This document shows positions 10,643-22,162 of a stretch of DNA of 64,000 bases, one piece after another (the stretch's first letter is position 1; the number at the start of each line of letters is the position of its first letter). The position numbers and the translations under genes are program-made. Origin of the DNA: Haemonchus contortus (Eukaryota > Nematoda > Chromadorea > Rhabditida > Trichostrongylidae); contig LS997563.1 in assembly GCA_000469685.2 (NCBI GenBank), positions 865,369-929,368 of the forward strand, in the 5' to 3' direction. The notes under the pieces are model-generated. The model worked only from the letters and a program-made list of their open reading frames with translations. It was not told the origin of the DNA and ran no database searches.

Positions 10643-12911
10643 ATGGCCACATTAGTGAGCAAACAACTTCACCGCCTGCGCTTTCCTCATTACCGCATAA
10701 CCACTGTATAACCATTACCACTGCTCAGTCATTGCTCTCTCGCCTGCGTCATCATCTGCCTATCATATTGGTATACAGGGTGGCTGAAAAGTATAGGACG
10801 CGCCGTTGGACGCTTGCTGGCACCCTGCCAATGGGTATTTTCAGAATCTTGTTGGACCATTAGAAAGCTTGGGTTCTGTACAAGAATCCGTATAAGTCAT
10901 TCGAATGACCGTTTGCCCAAACAATCGCTACAAAAGTTTCTGCGCACGACCCACCATCGAGAAGCTGCTCAGAGATGGTTTCAGGAGCTGCGACATTGCG
11001 AAACGGATCGGTGTTTCCTCCCTAACCGTACGAAATGTTGCTGCTGCTCTCAGGAATCGAGGACGAGCCTCTGCGATGCCAAAAAGGAGACGACCGAGAA
11101 CAGTGAACACACCGAAGATTTGTGACACCACCAGGAAGAGGATCACCCGCAACCATGGAGTCAACATGAATCGGATTGCTTCGGATCTCAACATCAACCG
11201 TCAAACTATCCAGAAAATTGCGAAACGCGACCTCAAGCTTAACAATTATCGGCTCCGTCGAGGACAATTTCATTCAGAGCAGTCCAAGCAAAGTCGACTG
11301 ATAGAATGCAAAAAACTTTTTCGAGAGCTCAGTGCGCGCCGCATCTCTGACGTGACCTGGACCGATGGGAAAATTTTCACAGCAGAACACTATCCAATCC
11401 GTTAAAAGTTGTTGTCAAAAGCTGACACCAGGTCCTCAGAACGTTGTCCTGTGCACAGCAGGCTATCTTCCAAAGGTGTTATGGTTTGGGCCGGGATGAC
11501 ATCAGAAAGCAAAATACCTTGGTCTTCATCGACAGAAATGTTAAAAATGAACTCCGAGAACCACCAGATGGTAGTTTAATGGACGCTCTGCTACCCTGGG
11601 TCATTGAACACTTTCGTAACCGATCATTCGTCCATCAGCAAGATTGGACCTCTCCTCATGCCTCGAAGTCGACAAAAGCCGTACTGGACGCGCACTTCCC
11701 CGGTTACTGAGGTAAAGACATCTGACCTTCCTCTCCTCCAGATCTCAACTCAATGGACTTCTCTGTATGGGAGTACTTAGAGCGAAATCGCAGGACGCTT
11801 CTACTGCACGTTTGACGCACAGAAGTTGGCGCTTCAGAAGGCGTGGGACGATATCGACGTCGACTACCTGCGGCGTACGGTCGATTCAGTCATCGAGAGT
11901 CTGAAGGCCTGTGTAAGAGCAAAAGGATCGAACTTTGAACACCTGCCGTCCTGAATGATCTTGTAGTTCTACTCTATGCCTCATTAAGTTTATTTGTCTC
12001 TCTGGTCTCTATCTTTGAAGTTACGCTTACGAATGCAGCGTCCTATACTTTTCAGCCACCCTGTAGAAATACATTCCATTGTTCCTGTGTTGTGTTACAG
12101 CCGAATTTTCGCGGTATAGTACTAAATACTTTTTGCAGAATATTTTTGAAACTTTCTCCAACCGAAATCCACTAGATACGTCTACAACACGGGAAGCACC
12201 TTACATAAAAGTGAGAATAAATGTATAGAAGTAAAATTGGTCATAATAAGCGTAAAAGTAGTGATATGCAGTGCAAAAGCTATGTCACGCCTTAAAGTAG
12301 CATAGTTCAATGTTCACAAAAGTTTAACCAGAGTAAAAAGCTGCCGTCAACTTTTTAGTAATTGACAGCTGAGGGATCCGTTACCGTCAGCATGAATGCA
12401 GATGCATTTCCAAATTCTTCCCTTTACATTCTTCGCAGTGTTCTATACTGTTTTGTCGTACAGGTTTGTTAGCTGAACCGCTTACTGGTCAGAGATCGCT
12501 AATGATGGAGATAAACGATCATTAGTGATCTCTTGCTGGCTCCTACTAGTAAAGTTGTGCTATCACTTCGATTAACGACTTTGACGTGCTAACAGACAGA
12601 AAGTGAGTGATGAATTCAATGTGTTTTCCAATTGAACAGTCAGCGATATATAATAAATTACTGACAAAAACATTATGTTATGTAAATATTTGGAAACAAT
12701 TTTGTAAAAAAAATAAATAATTTTGTTGAAGGTAAATCACCCAGGCTAGGACTTGTGGAGGTTAAAGTTGTCTTATCTCGAAAAGCTTTCAGCTTTAGAG
12801 CTTCCAAAGTATGGATCCCAAAAAGACATAAAGCCGCTGGCTACGGTACCAGTGCTAAAGACCATATTATCTAAACATTTCTTATCAAAATCTTCATTGA
12901 AAGCGGCATGA
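10643..12911 (+). CDS. Small unrecognised protein, probable mitochondrial presequence
   Basis: Three exons join in phase 0: 10643-10705, 12139-12210 and 12750-12911 (TGA), giving 98 residues. Splice sites are CCACT|GTATAA, TTTTGCAG|AAT, AAAA|GTGAGA and GGCTAG|GAC. An AATAAA lies 37 bp past the stop. The N-terminus MATLVSKQLHRLRFPHYR is basic and amphipathic with no acidic residue, as in mitochondrial import signals. The C-terminal half is helical and Lys/Leu-rich (SYLEKLSALELPKYG). No family was recognised; a small mitochondrial protein is an inference. Intron 1 (1.4 kb) is almost entirely filled by a decayed mariner. The last exon also has an open frame on the opposite strand, but the poly(A) signal and phase agreement favour this strand. 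Confidence 0.5.
10776..12064 (+). mobile_element. Tc1/mariner element, complete ends, dead
   Basis: The 1289-bp element starts CAGGGTGGCTGAAAAGTATA and ends with the inverse TATACTTTTCAGCCACCCTG. TA dinucleotides flank both ends (10774-10775 and 12065-12066), the mariner target duplication. It sits in intron 1 of the 98-residue gene, same orientation. Length and end structure fit an autonomous mariner. Confidence 0.92.
10905..11954 (+). pseudogene. Mariner-type transposase, frameshifted
   Basis: The N-terminal half (10905-11405) holds the paired helix-turn-helix region (CDIAKRIGVSSLTVRNVAAA and DLNINRQTIQKIAKRDL) and the first catalytic Asp in VTWTDGKIFTAEH. The frame is then lost. It resumes in other frames with VHQQDWTSPHASKSTK (second Asp), two in-frame TGA codons, then PPDLNSMDFSVWEYLE (third Asp) and a C-terminal part ending SNFEHLPS before TGA at 11952. 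At least two frameshifts and two stops make it inactive. Confidence 0.88.
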
Positions 12912-12947
12912 TACAAGCATGCTAACATTCTATTCACAATGACAAAT

Positions 12948-12953
12948 AATAAA
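12948..12953 (+). promoter_or_regulatory. Poly(A) signal AATAAA
   Basis: AATAAA lies 37 bp past the TGA at 12911, a normal worm 3' UTR distance. It supports the + strand gene ending there. Confidence 0.6.
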
Positions 12954-13776
12954 GTTGGGAACACATTAACATTATTGCAGTAGCTCTGAACTTGTTATCT
13001 CAACCGGTGACAATGTAGCGCAAGGTCACTAAACAATCGCCTTCGGCGCGCATCACTGTCACATTCTCTCAACTCATAGAAAAGTCGCTAACCCACAGGG
13101 CGGTTGGCTAGGCGAAGCGTAGGGTGAGATTCAACGAGTCATGGATTGAATATGGTATACTCCATTAACTGACGAGATAGCGAAGACTGATTCACTCTTC
13201 CACATCGAAATTACCTAAAGGCATAAAACATCACATGACTCAAAAAGTGACATTTTTCTGTTCTATCAGCTCATTCCGGAAGATGTGAAACATTGAGGTG
13301 ATTTGTTTTTGTTACTGTATCAGTATTGACGAACATCATCAGACATTTGAACTTTTATTCCTGCAGGCCCGACGAAAAACATGCGTGTTCTGCCGCTTTT
13401 ACGGATAATGTCACAGTTCTTCAGTGCGCTGTATAATTCGTCCTAAAAAAGGTAAGCGGGCAATAACTGGTTGAGTTGTAACTCGTAAGAATTTTCCATA
13501 AGAAGAAACTCACTCTTGTTGTTTGCTTAAGATAAACCAGCTTATAAAGAAGCTCTCCACTAAAGTTGTTTGACTCTGCAACATAAATACTGAGTCCTCC
13601 CCTTTGTTCCATCTGTTTGTTCGTGGGATCTTTGAAAGTATTTTCTGTCCTTAAACATTTTACCATTACGATGATTGAGTTAGCTTCCGAAACCTCTTTT
13701 TCCAATTAATATTTTAATATTCATCAGATGTTCACAATTTTAGAACGAGCTTGCAGTAATGAAACGTACCCATTAT

Positions 13777-14900
13777 TCAGACAGAAAGGGAACATGTGTA
13801 CGCACTGCACACTAACAGGCAAGCCCGAAAAAACTCAGTCAACTATACCTGAGTCTTAGTAAATTGAAGGAATTTGACATCACATCCTTACCTGCTCTTC
13901 AACGTAGAGTAAATGCAATAGGCATGCGACCTCTCCAGACCCATAGACATTAGTTCATCAGGCGTTAATATACTCAATCCTTGCAAGGTGAAACTGCAGA
14001 AAAATATAAAACCAGTTTAGGAGGTTATACGTCGTTAATCATCTACGAGTTTAAACAAACAAATGAAATACTAGAGTTTTATGTTGCAATGAGAATACAT
14101 TATGTTGTGTTTAGAGCTTTTCATATACATATTTTCTATTATTCTATCGGAACTGAACCGAGCTTGTTGAAAAAAGCATCGCAATCGAATGCTTATTTTT
14201 CACTTTTGTTTCTTTTTCTTATAACTTTTCCTCATATGAGTCACAGAATAACCCTCGTGCTGATATGGTACTTGCTGAGAACTCGTCAACCTTCGCCTAT
14301 AGTCAAAATTGCGCGATCCCCATTTAATTGGGAACAGGCTTGTTGGGGCATCCGATAAGCTTCTCTGTAACAAGAGCTTCCGAATGAACGTAGGCAAAAG
14401 CGTCGTATTCCTTTACAAGGCTACACACTTTCAAAGAGAAAAAATACAAAAACGCACAGAAAAATGAGTACCCTGTAAATCTTGCTTTGTATTGGTCCAA
14501 TTCAAGAGACTCAAGGAATCTGTGAACTTCTGACGATGTAAGGTTTGGGCTAAATTAACGAGTATATGGACTGGGAAATAGTTCGAGAATGGAGGAAACT
14601 TACTGAATAGTACTTTTGTTCACTTCCTCTGGAACCACAACGTTGAGTATTTCTACAGAATTACTTCTACTATCCTTTCGCACATAAGAAGAAGATAAAG
14701 ATGGCAGAGCGCTATTCGAAGTGTTTGATGAAACATGCTCAACAGATTGCTCTGTACTGGAAGCGATAGATCATTTCGGCGACAGAACTTTTACCAATGC
14801 CATCTCCTACCCCTCACCTATTTTCGGTAACCACAGTCGCATCGCAGACTTTGCGGCGTTTGGATATCGGAAGAGACGTTTTACGCGCCTGAAATGGCAT
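13777..14900 (-). CDS. SAM-domain protein, probably nuclear
   Basis: Minus-strand exons are 14900-14818, 14756-14604, 14549-14472 and 13993-13892, with a tentative last exon 13804-13777 (TGA). Every junction has GT/AG and matching phase, giving about 147 residues. The N-terminus MPFQARKTSLPISKRRKVCD has a KRRK-type nuclear localisation signal. Residues 30-70 are Ser-rich and probably disordered. Residues about 86-138 form a sterile alpha motif: VHRFLESLELDQYKARF, then LSILTPDELMSMGL and a final helix. SAM domains mediate protein or RNA binding in chromatin, signalling and translational control. The domain is split by a phase-2 intron. The start may lie further upstream, because TTTCAG sits just inside the first exon and could be an acceptor. 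The last exon is the weakest part. Confidence 0.65.
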
Positions 14901-16639
14901 TTCTGTGCATTGCTTCAAAAAACAGAAGGATACAGAACATTAGATTGTCCCATTGCCAATTTTTTTTCCAGAAACAAAACTGTCTACTTCTCAACTTTTG
15001 TTCATTTGAAATAGTAGGATGCAGCTGCCATTGAAGTTAATCGAGAATTAATTATCTGCTATGTTGGTTTTACTAGGTTGAAGGGTGTGGTTTTCTCGTT
15101 CAGGCATATTAATTCTGTCAGTGCATTTCAGCGCAACTTGTTTTTGTAATTAGATTCAAGGACGGTTTTAGACATCCTACTTACTATGAAGCGCTTCGTC
15201 TGTCGTTCTGTCGTTCTGTCTTCGTCTGTCGTTATGTATGTCTGTCACGGAATTCCTTAGCTCCTTTAGATCTGGCTGATCTGATTTCAAATTCAGTCAG
15301 AAGACAGCTTCAGAACTGGGGTTTGAAGTTGGTTAGAGGTGTGCACTGGTAAGTTAGATCGAACTGGGGAGACCCACCCCGATGGGCGGGGCGTTCTCCA
15401 AAAATGCAATGCTTTATGAAAACATGTTGGAAAATCATAACTCCTATCCCCGTGGACCTAGAGCGTTCGAATTTGGTAGGAGTGCAGGCGGCACGATGGG
15501 AACACTTATGCTGGGCGGCAGGACCCGACTCCGCCCACAGTCGGCTGGGTTTAAGCGGAAATTTTAGTCCTGTTCCTGTGGACATAGAGCGCTCAAATTT
15601 GATGGGTGGTGCAAGTGGGGAGGTCATTTTGTCACGAGAAATAGAGGAGCCCAGCGTCAGCCGGGCGAGCCGACTGGTGCTTAATATCTGCTACCGGGAG
15701 GAAGTTATATACAGGCCGATTTGCATGGAGTGATATTGTTAGCTTACTGCCAGTCAACGGTAGCCTAACATGTTGGGAAGATTTTCATAGACAACCCGCT
15801 GTGTCTAAGCATTGCCTATCTTTCCAAAAAAAGTAGGCGATTTGTAAAGTTGCTGTTAAGCTATAAACTACTTGGTGGCTGGTACTGTTCGAGACCAGAA
15901 CACTGAACAGACCTAGTAGAAAACAGCAATTTGGCTTCTGCGATCAATAGTGATTCCACCATCAAAGACTTTATTTTGGCGCACCCAGCTCGTTGAGGTC
16001 GAAATTCGATTTCGATTGATAGCTCAATGCTACCAATCGAAATGGAAATGGAACTATGGCCGAGGCAATGGTCCCTCAGGCAATGTTGGATACGATACGC
16101 TGCAGTCGCCATAGCTTCATTACTGAGATGTGTTGTTTTATTCGAACGAGCTGAGAACCTTGAGGTCGAAGCGTTGATAACGAATCTAACGGATTCAATT
16201 GATTTTTAGGGTTATCGAGCCTTCATACGATTCAGTAATCATGGTAAAGCGTGTATTGGTAAGGATGCGTGTAAACGGCCGGTAGAGGGCACTGCATCTA
16301 TCTCTGCCAATTCGATGACGTCGTACTATATCATCGCCAAAATTTTGAATAGTACACGGTCTCATCCGTCACCGATTCTGCTCCCCCTCCATTTCATCCT
16401 TTCCGGACCTCCGTGAGAATGAAGAAATACACCACTATAACCTTTTTTGGGGATCGCTTTACCAATTTAGAAGATGTATTACATATATGGTGTAGTGTGT
16501 ACTGGCGCGTGAAAACCTGTCTGGTTCTAGGTGCCCAAATGACCACTACGATTAGCAGCTCTTCCCTTGTACTTATCCATGTAATTAGATTGCCTATAAG
16601 AACTAATGATATTGTCCCTCTGACTTCTTTTTTTCGATT
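14901..16639. other. Intergenic region with one DR1 copy
   Basis: Apart from the DR1 copy, segments 14901-15170 and 15750-16640 show no splice-bordered open frame that I could support. Near 16020 is an ATCGAAAT/GAAATGGAAATG simple-sequence patch. Confidence 0.4.
15172..15700 (+). repeat. Dispersed repeat DR1, fairly complete copy
   Basis: Order of landmarks: CATCCTACTTACTATGAAGC (end motif), CTTCGTCTGTCGTTCTGTC repeats, CACGGAATTCCTTAGCTC, GAGGTGTGCACTGGTAAG, GATGGGCGGGGCGTTCTCC, AATGCAATGCTTTATGAAAA, CCGTGGACCTAGAGCG, GGTAGGAGTGCAGGCGGCA and GAACACTTATGCTGGGCGG, then AGCCGGGCGAGCCGACTGGT. The same string of landmarks recurs inverted at 22.5-23.2 kb and 46.5-47.3 kb, and direct at 39.5-39.9 kb. 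Open frames inside are not conserved as proteins. Confidence 0.75.
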
Positions 16640-17096
16640 CTAATCACTCTTTGTTGCTGCATTGCTAAGTATGTCTGCAACGGTATATTTCAGTACCCCA
16701 AAAAGTTGTTCCAACTGTGATTCTGAAATGACAGGAACAGTTTCACTGATAATAGCTCTTCATTTGTTCTCATACCTTTTTTACAACGTTGCTCTGGCTG
16801 TTGCTCTTAAAAATGGTCCCCGGTTTCACCGCACGGCGATTCTTTTCCACTGTTTTTTTGGATCGTTTGCGTGCTGCAGCTGGAAACAAACCGTTTGGAA
16901 GAGGATGCACTTAAAACAGCTGTAAAAATGTCAAACCTCATTTCCACCTCTGCTCTGTTCACATGACCTCAGTGAAGCTTACAAGTACAGGCCATTTAAA
17001 ATACCGCTCGTAAACTGCGCAGTTTTTCTCCTTCAGTCGACTTCGGACCAAAAAAGTGTGGAACGCTCTTTCAGCCGTTGCGTACTTAGCGTCCAT
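16640..17096 (-). CDS. Small basic protein gene, frame unresolved
   Basis: Three exon-like blocks on the minus strand are separated by small introns. The 5' block 17096-16983 opens with MDAKYATAERAFHTFLV and ends at GTAAGC. The middle block 16909-16776 reads AAARKRSKKTVEKNRRAVKP in one frame. The last block, 16714-16640, reads LEQLFGVLKYTVADIL and ends at TAG. Middle and last blocks join in phase 0. The first and middle join only in another frame, which hits a stop soon after a run of seven A residues (plus-strand T run near 16843-16850). Either a homopolymer sequencing or assembly error, or a real frameshift, separates them. The Lys/Arg-rich middle suggests a nucleic-acid-binding or nucleolar protein. 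No family recognised. Confidence 0.4.
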
Positions 17097-18154
17097 TTAC
17101 AATTAAGAGAAGGCTCAACCTCAACAACCCTTCCGTATAAGATGCCCCTCTGGAAGGCGCGCGCCGGCTTTGCGCAATATTTTGGTGCGCAACAGAAACT
17201 GGTTCAAACTGTGGAGCATGCCAATTTTACAACGACATTTCATTCATTCTTGAGTTAGAAGAATGTCATGTACAGAATGACAAAAATCTTTCCGAGTCGA
17301 TCCACTGCTATTGACACGTCAAAAGAGTTATTTAGATGCAAAATCTTCCCCAATAAAATTATTAGTTGATTACAATGGCATATCTAAGCCGTCAACTCTT
17401 GCAAACAAGCAAGGGAATTTTTAACGCAAAGCTCTGGTGATTGGTTTTAGTTTTGACATGCAGTAAAGTTTACCAACTTACAGGACTTTCAATTCTGAAT
17501 GATTTCGGTTAATTTAGGGTATTGATATACAGAATTGTTTCATTTATGTCTTTATGGTGCTTTTCAGGAGTGTAGTGCTACGTGTCGCATCAACCGAGTC
17601 GCGCATTTTTAACAAATTTTGAGAACGCTGCAGTGACGCGTATGATGTGTCACATGCATAAGAAATCGTTATACCATGAAGAAGGGTTGAATTAGGAAAA
17701 TTACGCTAAAAATGTAGTCTGAGGCTATCAAACTGGATTTCTAAGCAGCGTGTTAGGACTTTTCATGAAATTGTGTGGTGAACGTCAATGGTGGCCTCTA
17801 TTTCCATTGTAGTCGACCGAATGAGACCCAAGAAAATTCAAACCAACAAACCTCTCCCTCGTGCCGTATGATTTTCAGCAATCGAAGTTTCTTCTCCATT
17901 GCCTAAAATTTTGCATTTGCACGGAAAATAAAAGCTCATCTCGCATTGAAACAAGGCCCACGTCTCGATTTTCACATTATATCTATACGGCAAAATTTAG
18001 TGTATTGAACGAGCCAAACAACAATTCAAAGTGAGTTTTTTACAGTGTTACAGAAGCGTTCTGAATTTTTTTAGTGAATGAAATTTTCTAAGTGTAGGTT
18101 CCATAGCTCCATGAAAACTGAATCGAGGTTGGCTAAAACTTAATACTTGATATT
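17097..18154. other. Intergenic, nothing identified
   Basis: AT-rich sequence with scattered CAG acceptor-like sites but no open segment with matching donor and phase. No repeat from the other families of the window was recognised. Confidence 0.4.
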
Positions 18155-19350
18155 TTATTTTAAATCTCTCGTATATGCTTTCAACAATTGGTGCTCACCA
18201 TGGGCCGGCTCATTTGGAGGTCTTGGATTGGCTGGTGTTCTCTTCCTCTCCGACGCTTTTGTGCCAGATAATCTTGGCCTTGTCTATGAAACCAGCCTTT
18301 ATGCAGGGCAAGAAAACACTGAATGGAAGCTTACCTGATTACGCAATCGCTTCGCAATTTCGGTTTCTGCATCTAAAGGAGTGCACAAATGATTAGAATG
18401 CGGGTTTGTGATGAATTCGTCCCCAATCACCTGAATGAATGAATTCAAACAACCAAAATTCATTGCAGTGTAGAGCCATTGCAAGGGGACCTATACGAGA
18501 AACTATTTTTACATAATAACTAGACTATACGCACAATTCCCAGCTAGAGAACTCGCTGTGGGGACCTAATGGCAGTCTCGATCATGAATACATGAAAGTT
18601 GACTGATTTTTTCAACAGTAAACTTTGATAAACTTTTTTCGCTGAGTCAAGTCACGTTCGCTCCCTTCGCATCCTCAAAAGTCTACAGAAAGAACCCTCA
18701 AGATACAAGTTTTGAAGCGATTGTCATGCTGGTTATGACTCGTACCTACGTCATCTAGGAAAGTTTTTTGCGAAGGCATGCGGAAAGGTGGACTAGGCAA
18801 TTACGCACATCATACACAACAATCACACAAGCATGTCAGTTATCAAATTTTAGAATTGCGACAGCAAAAGAACGTTAGACGCACATCCATCTCGTACCTA
18901 CATATAAGCACACATGCGTGGCCGGTTTTGAGTGAGCGAACAACATGTTTTACTTAGCGGTGGCGACAAACTGAAGTCTACGCTGACCTTGTACCGGAAG
19001 CATGCTCCTTTAATCTTCTTGCACTCGTTGCACGTATAATAGTCGAACTGCGTTTTGGACTGCAAGAAACCGAAAGAGTAACAACTGCCATCGGGCAAAT
19101 GGAAGATGAGAATGTTAGGCTTTCCATTTTTGTTCGTGTACCGCTGTCCAACGAACACATTTTCCCTGCTGGGAGATCGTTCTAGCGGAGAAACAGCCAT
19201 CTCTTCCGTCGGCGTCATAGCCCCTTCAAGGAGCATATGAGCGTCGAGTGGAGGTGTAGTTGAGTGCGACGCAGCTGGGGGCAGTCCCATAATAGCAGGA
19301 CAAACTTCAAATGCTGCCATTGGCTCTTCGTAGTTTGGAGAAGGTTCCAT
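18155..19350 (-). CDS. C2HC / FLYWCH-like zinc-finger protein
   Basis: Three minus-strand exons are 19350-18988, 18430-18335 and 18283-18155 (TAA). Introns are GT/AG and all junctions phase 0, giving 195 residues. The ATG follows TTTCAG immediately, so it is either trans-spliced there or preceded by another exon. Residues 1-60 are Pro/Ser-rich and acidic. A zinc-binding module follows: VGQRYTNKNGKPN, then YTCNECKKIKG (Cys107, Cys110), then GDEFITNPHSNHLC (His132 or His135, Cys137), which crosses the first intron. The C-terminus is basic (LSGTKASERKRTP). The CxxC...HxC layout fits the WRKY-GCM1/FLYWCH-type fold of transcription factors and MULE transposase N-termini. A domesticated transposase part is possible. 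A donor-like GTGAGC inside exon 3 might add further exons. Confidence 0.6.
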
Positions 19351-20194
19351 CTGAAACTGAACACATCAATTTGTTATCACCGAAAACAGTGCTTGTTGGA
19401 TACCGACGTTCCATTTTTATATGGATGAAAGAGATTCGTCATAAATAGGGAATAAGTGAGTGCACGAAACATACTCCCATAACTGGGTGTTATTCCGAGT
19501 TGATGTACGGTGAAGTAGTGTGATCTTTGCGTAACCATCAATACCCTTATTCACTCACTAAACACATACGAAACTTTTGATTTTGCGCTTTCGGGCCTTC
19601 TGGAATAGTTGATAAATGGTGGAATTCGTGGATAAAGCGAGTTAAGTGTCGCAGTCGTATAGCTGAAATGCGTCATAGGTTTGCGACGACCGTTCACAGG
19701 CAATCGTGTTAGGACCCTCTAATCTTGGGCGAGCCGCGGCGTCGCGGAAGAAGCGAATGGGGTGGGCAATCATGATGCGGCTGCTTTGTGGTCTTAACAA
19801 TGAAGAGACCTAAATTACGGACCGTCAGAAATGCAAGTTTTTAGATTGGTGGCCATTTCGACGTTATTTTTCATTTTCATCATTGCACTCCTTCCAACTA
19901 AGATAATATACTAGGAAATGGGCGGGAATAGCGGTCCTCAACTAAACATCTTGAGCGAGGTTTCTGTGAAGCAACAACCGCAAAATAAAAAGTATTCATC
20001 GAAAGAACTGGAATGGAAACTGCAGGAGATAGAAATCGGATGCGGTTCTAGCAATATTGTGGAGTAACGGCACTTATCTCGCCGTATCATACAACACAGC
20101 ACACACTTCCCTTTATACAAAGTTGCATTAAACTATGCAGATACCATGCTTTGGCGGAAATTATATGGTTGGAAATCATCCTACTGTATATAAT

Positions 20195-20425
20195 TCGCTA
20201 AGGTGTCTGTTGGTTTGTCGGTGTTTGTGTGTATATGTATGTGTGTCCGACCGGAATTTCATAACTCTTGTCCCCGTGGAACTTGAGGTTCAAATTTGGT
20301 AGGAGTACTGGGGACAGGATGGAACACTTATGGTGGGTGGTAGGTAAGAAGTCCGCTCACACGGGGTGTGCGTGATAGAAATTTTGGGCCGCCAATTCAT
20401 AACTCCTGTTTTAGTTACGACCGCT
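20195..20425 (+). repeat. DR1 fragment with TG-rich head
   Basis: TTCGCTAAGGTGTCTG is followed by a short TG tract, then GACCGGAATTTCATAACTC, CCCGTGGA, AATTTGGTAGGAGTACTGG and GAACACTTATGGTGGGTGG. It lacks the CTGTCTGT end seen in longer copies. Confidence 0.6.
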
Positions 20426-20546
20426 ACACAACAAGGGGTGATATGCAATGAAGGATCCTCTTCGGCCAACATAATTTGCGACAAAACTTAACCGACGCCA
20501 GTAATCTCTTTGAAGTCTCAACCTACCCTTTGACGACAATGGCACC

Positions 20547-20751
20547 GGCATCTTTCATAGTCCACGACCAGTCGCGCGACCGATCGCGCGACCGGTCGCT
20601 CGACTGGTCGCTCGACTGATCGCGCGATCTGTTCGGGACCGTCCACGGCGGCACCCATAACTAGCCCGGCCTCCTCGACCGATCGAGCGACCAGTGGCGC
20701 GATGACTGGTCGCCAGTCGCTAGCGACCGGTCGTGAACTATGAAAGATGCC
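20547..20751. repeat. HP-family foldback element with CG-rich arms
   Basis: Ends GGCATCTTTCATAGTCCACG and its inverse GTGAACTATGAAAGATGCC. The interior is built from repeated short palindromes (CGACCGGTCGCTCG, CGACCGATCG, GCGACCAGTCGC). The interior shares no sequence with the other HP copies beyond the ends. Confidence 0.7.
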
Positions 20752-20771
20752 ACCCATCGGTGGGTGCCACT

Positions 20772-20876
20772 GTGGCTGCCGCATGGTACAATGGCACCCA
20801 ATACAACGGCCACGCCGGCGCGCCGGCTGGCCGGCTGGCCGGCTGGCCGGCGGACTATTAAAGCAGCCTATTAGCA
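20772..20876. repeat. Partial HP-family element with CCGGCTGG array
   Basis: The right end GGCGGACTATTAAAGCAGCC matches the HP terminus. The interior holds about four CCGGCTGG units (near 20820-20852). The left end (GGCTGCCGCATGG) is only a weak match. It directly abuts the preceding hairpin. Confidence 0.5.
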
Positions 20877-22162
20877 CGCCAGGTCGAAATCCGCATTGTT
20901 GTCAGGGGGTTAAGAGAACAGCGGACCCGCCGCATGCGACGGCTGCGGCGTGACCTAGTTTCGACGGACGCGTGCAACGAAGCGGGGTAACGGAACTTCT
21001 CCCGATTGCGGCATTCTCCCTTGCGGCATGCGGCAAATGTCAACTACCGTACTCCCCCCGCCTCCCCGCCAATCGATAAGACGCGAAATTTTTTGTTGAT
21101 TGCCCTTCTTTGTTATTAGATTTGATCTTTTTCTTTTTTTTTCTTTTTCTTGTTTTTATGTTTATTGGACTTGATTAATTAGAATGGCTCGTCCAATGTA
21201 AGCGACGATCAAGACTGCATTGAAATTGAAGAGAACGGTCAGCCAGTTCAAATAATTAAAGGACTCCCTCCCTCACAAATTGCGCGCTCCAATCTGCCAT
21301 CGCAATCCTGCGGTACGCGGTGGGTGCGGCGTGCGCGACGCCGTCTTCAGGGAGAAGTTCCCGGACCCAACGAAGCGCACCCGTGCTTGCTTAGTTTGGG
21401 ATATGTCACGCCTCCATTTGTATTAGAGGATTCGGGGCTTAATTCATTCGAAAGGCACTAACACAGAGACACTAACCAATGTGCCTCCAGTCCTATAACG
21501 TTTACTTCTCAACAGGATGACATCTATAATAAATTAACAATAGCTAAAGACGAACGGTCGAATCAGCCAGCTTCAAGCCCTTTCACTGGCTTACTTCAGC
21601 CATTTTCATCTAGAATGGTCAATAATATGTCTGTTTTGCTGTAGGTCGATATATGATCCTCCGTACCATCACATACAGATTATAGATAAGTAAGAAAAGC
21701 ATCTGTCAGAGTGCAATCAGAATGAATATTTGAAGTCTGAAAAAAAGTCAAACTTTCACATAAATGGTAACAGATCTGAACACAAAGGAAACTATCAGTG
21801 GCTCTAGAGATTATCTAGCTCACTACGTCCTATTCTGCTCTTGTTTTGATGGGCAAGCAAACCCTACCATATTTCCCCTTCAGAGCTTAGGTTTTTCTAT
21901 TATTTCAACTCTCCGTCCACCTCAGGCTGAAATTCGTGTGCCTCGAACCTGTACCGATATAACATTCCCTATGATTTCTGCACTGTGTGCGTGAAGAGCA
22001 GCATTTTCCCGCTTTCAGACCAATTTGTTATAATCGATTGGTCGTGCGCATGAAATATTTTATTCCCAGGACAGGACCCAAGCCGGTACTCGTTACCTGA
22101 ATTTAATCGCGAAAGCAGTCCGCAATTACAGCTTCGCCCCACCTAATACTCGAGGGGGACGG

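Noticed and set aside
13421..13705. Minus frame of 94 codons as a further exon of the SAM gene
   Set aside because: A phase-matching acceptor is only weakly possible and the peptide does not continue any known SAM-protein pattern; left out of the model.
15310..15733. Open frames of about 105 codons in the DR1 copy
   Set aside because: Frames differ between DR1 copies and shift with every indel; no conserved protein.
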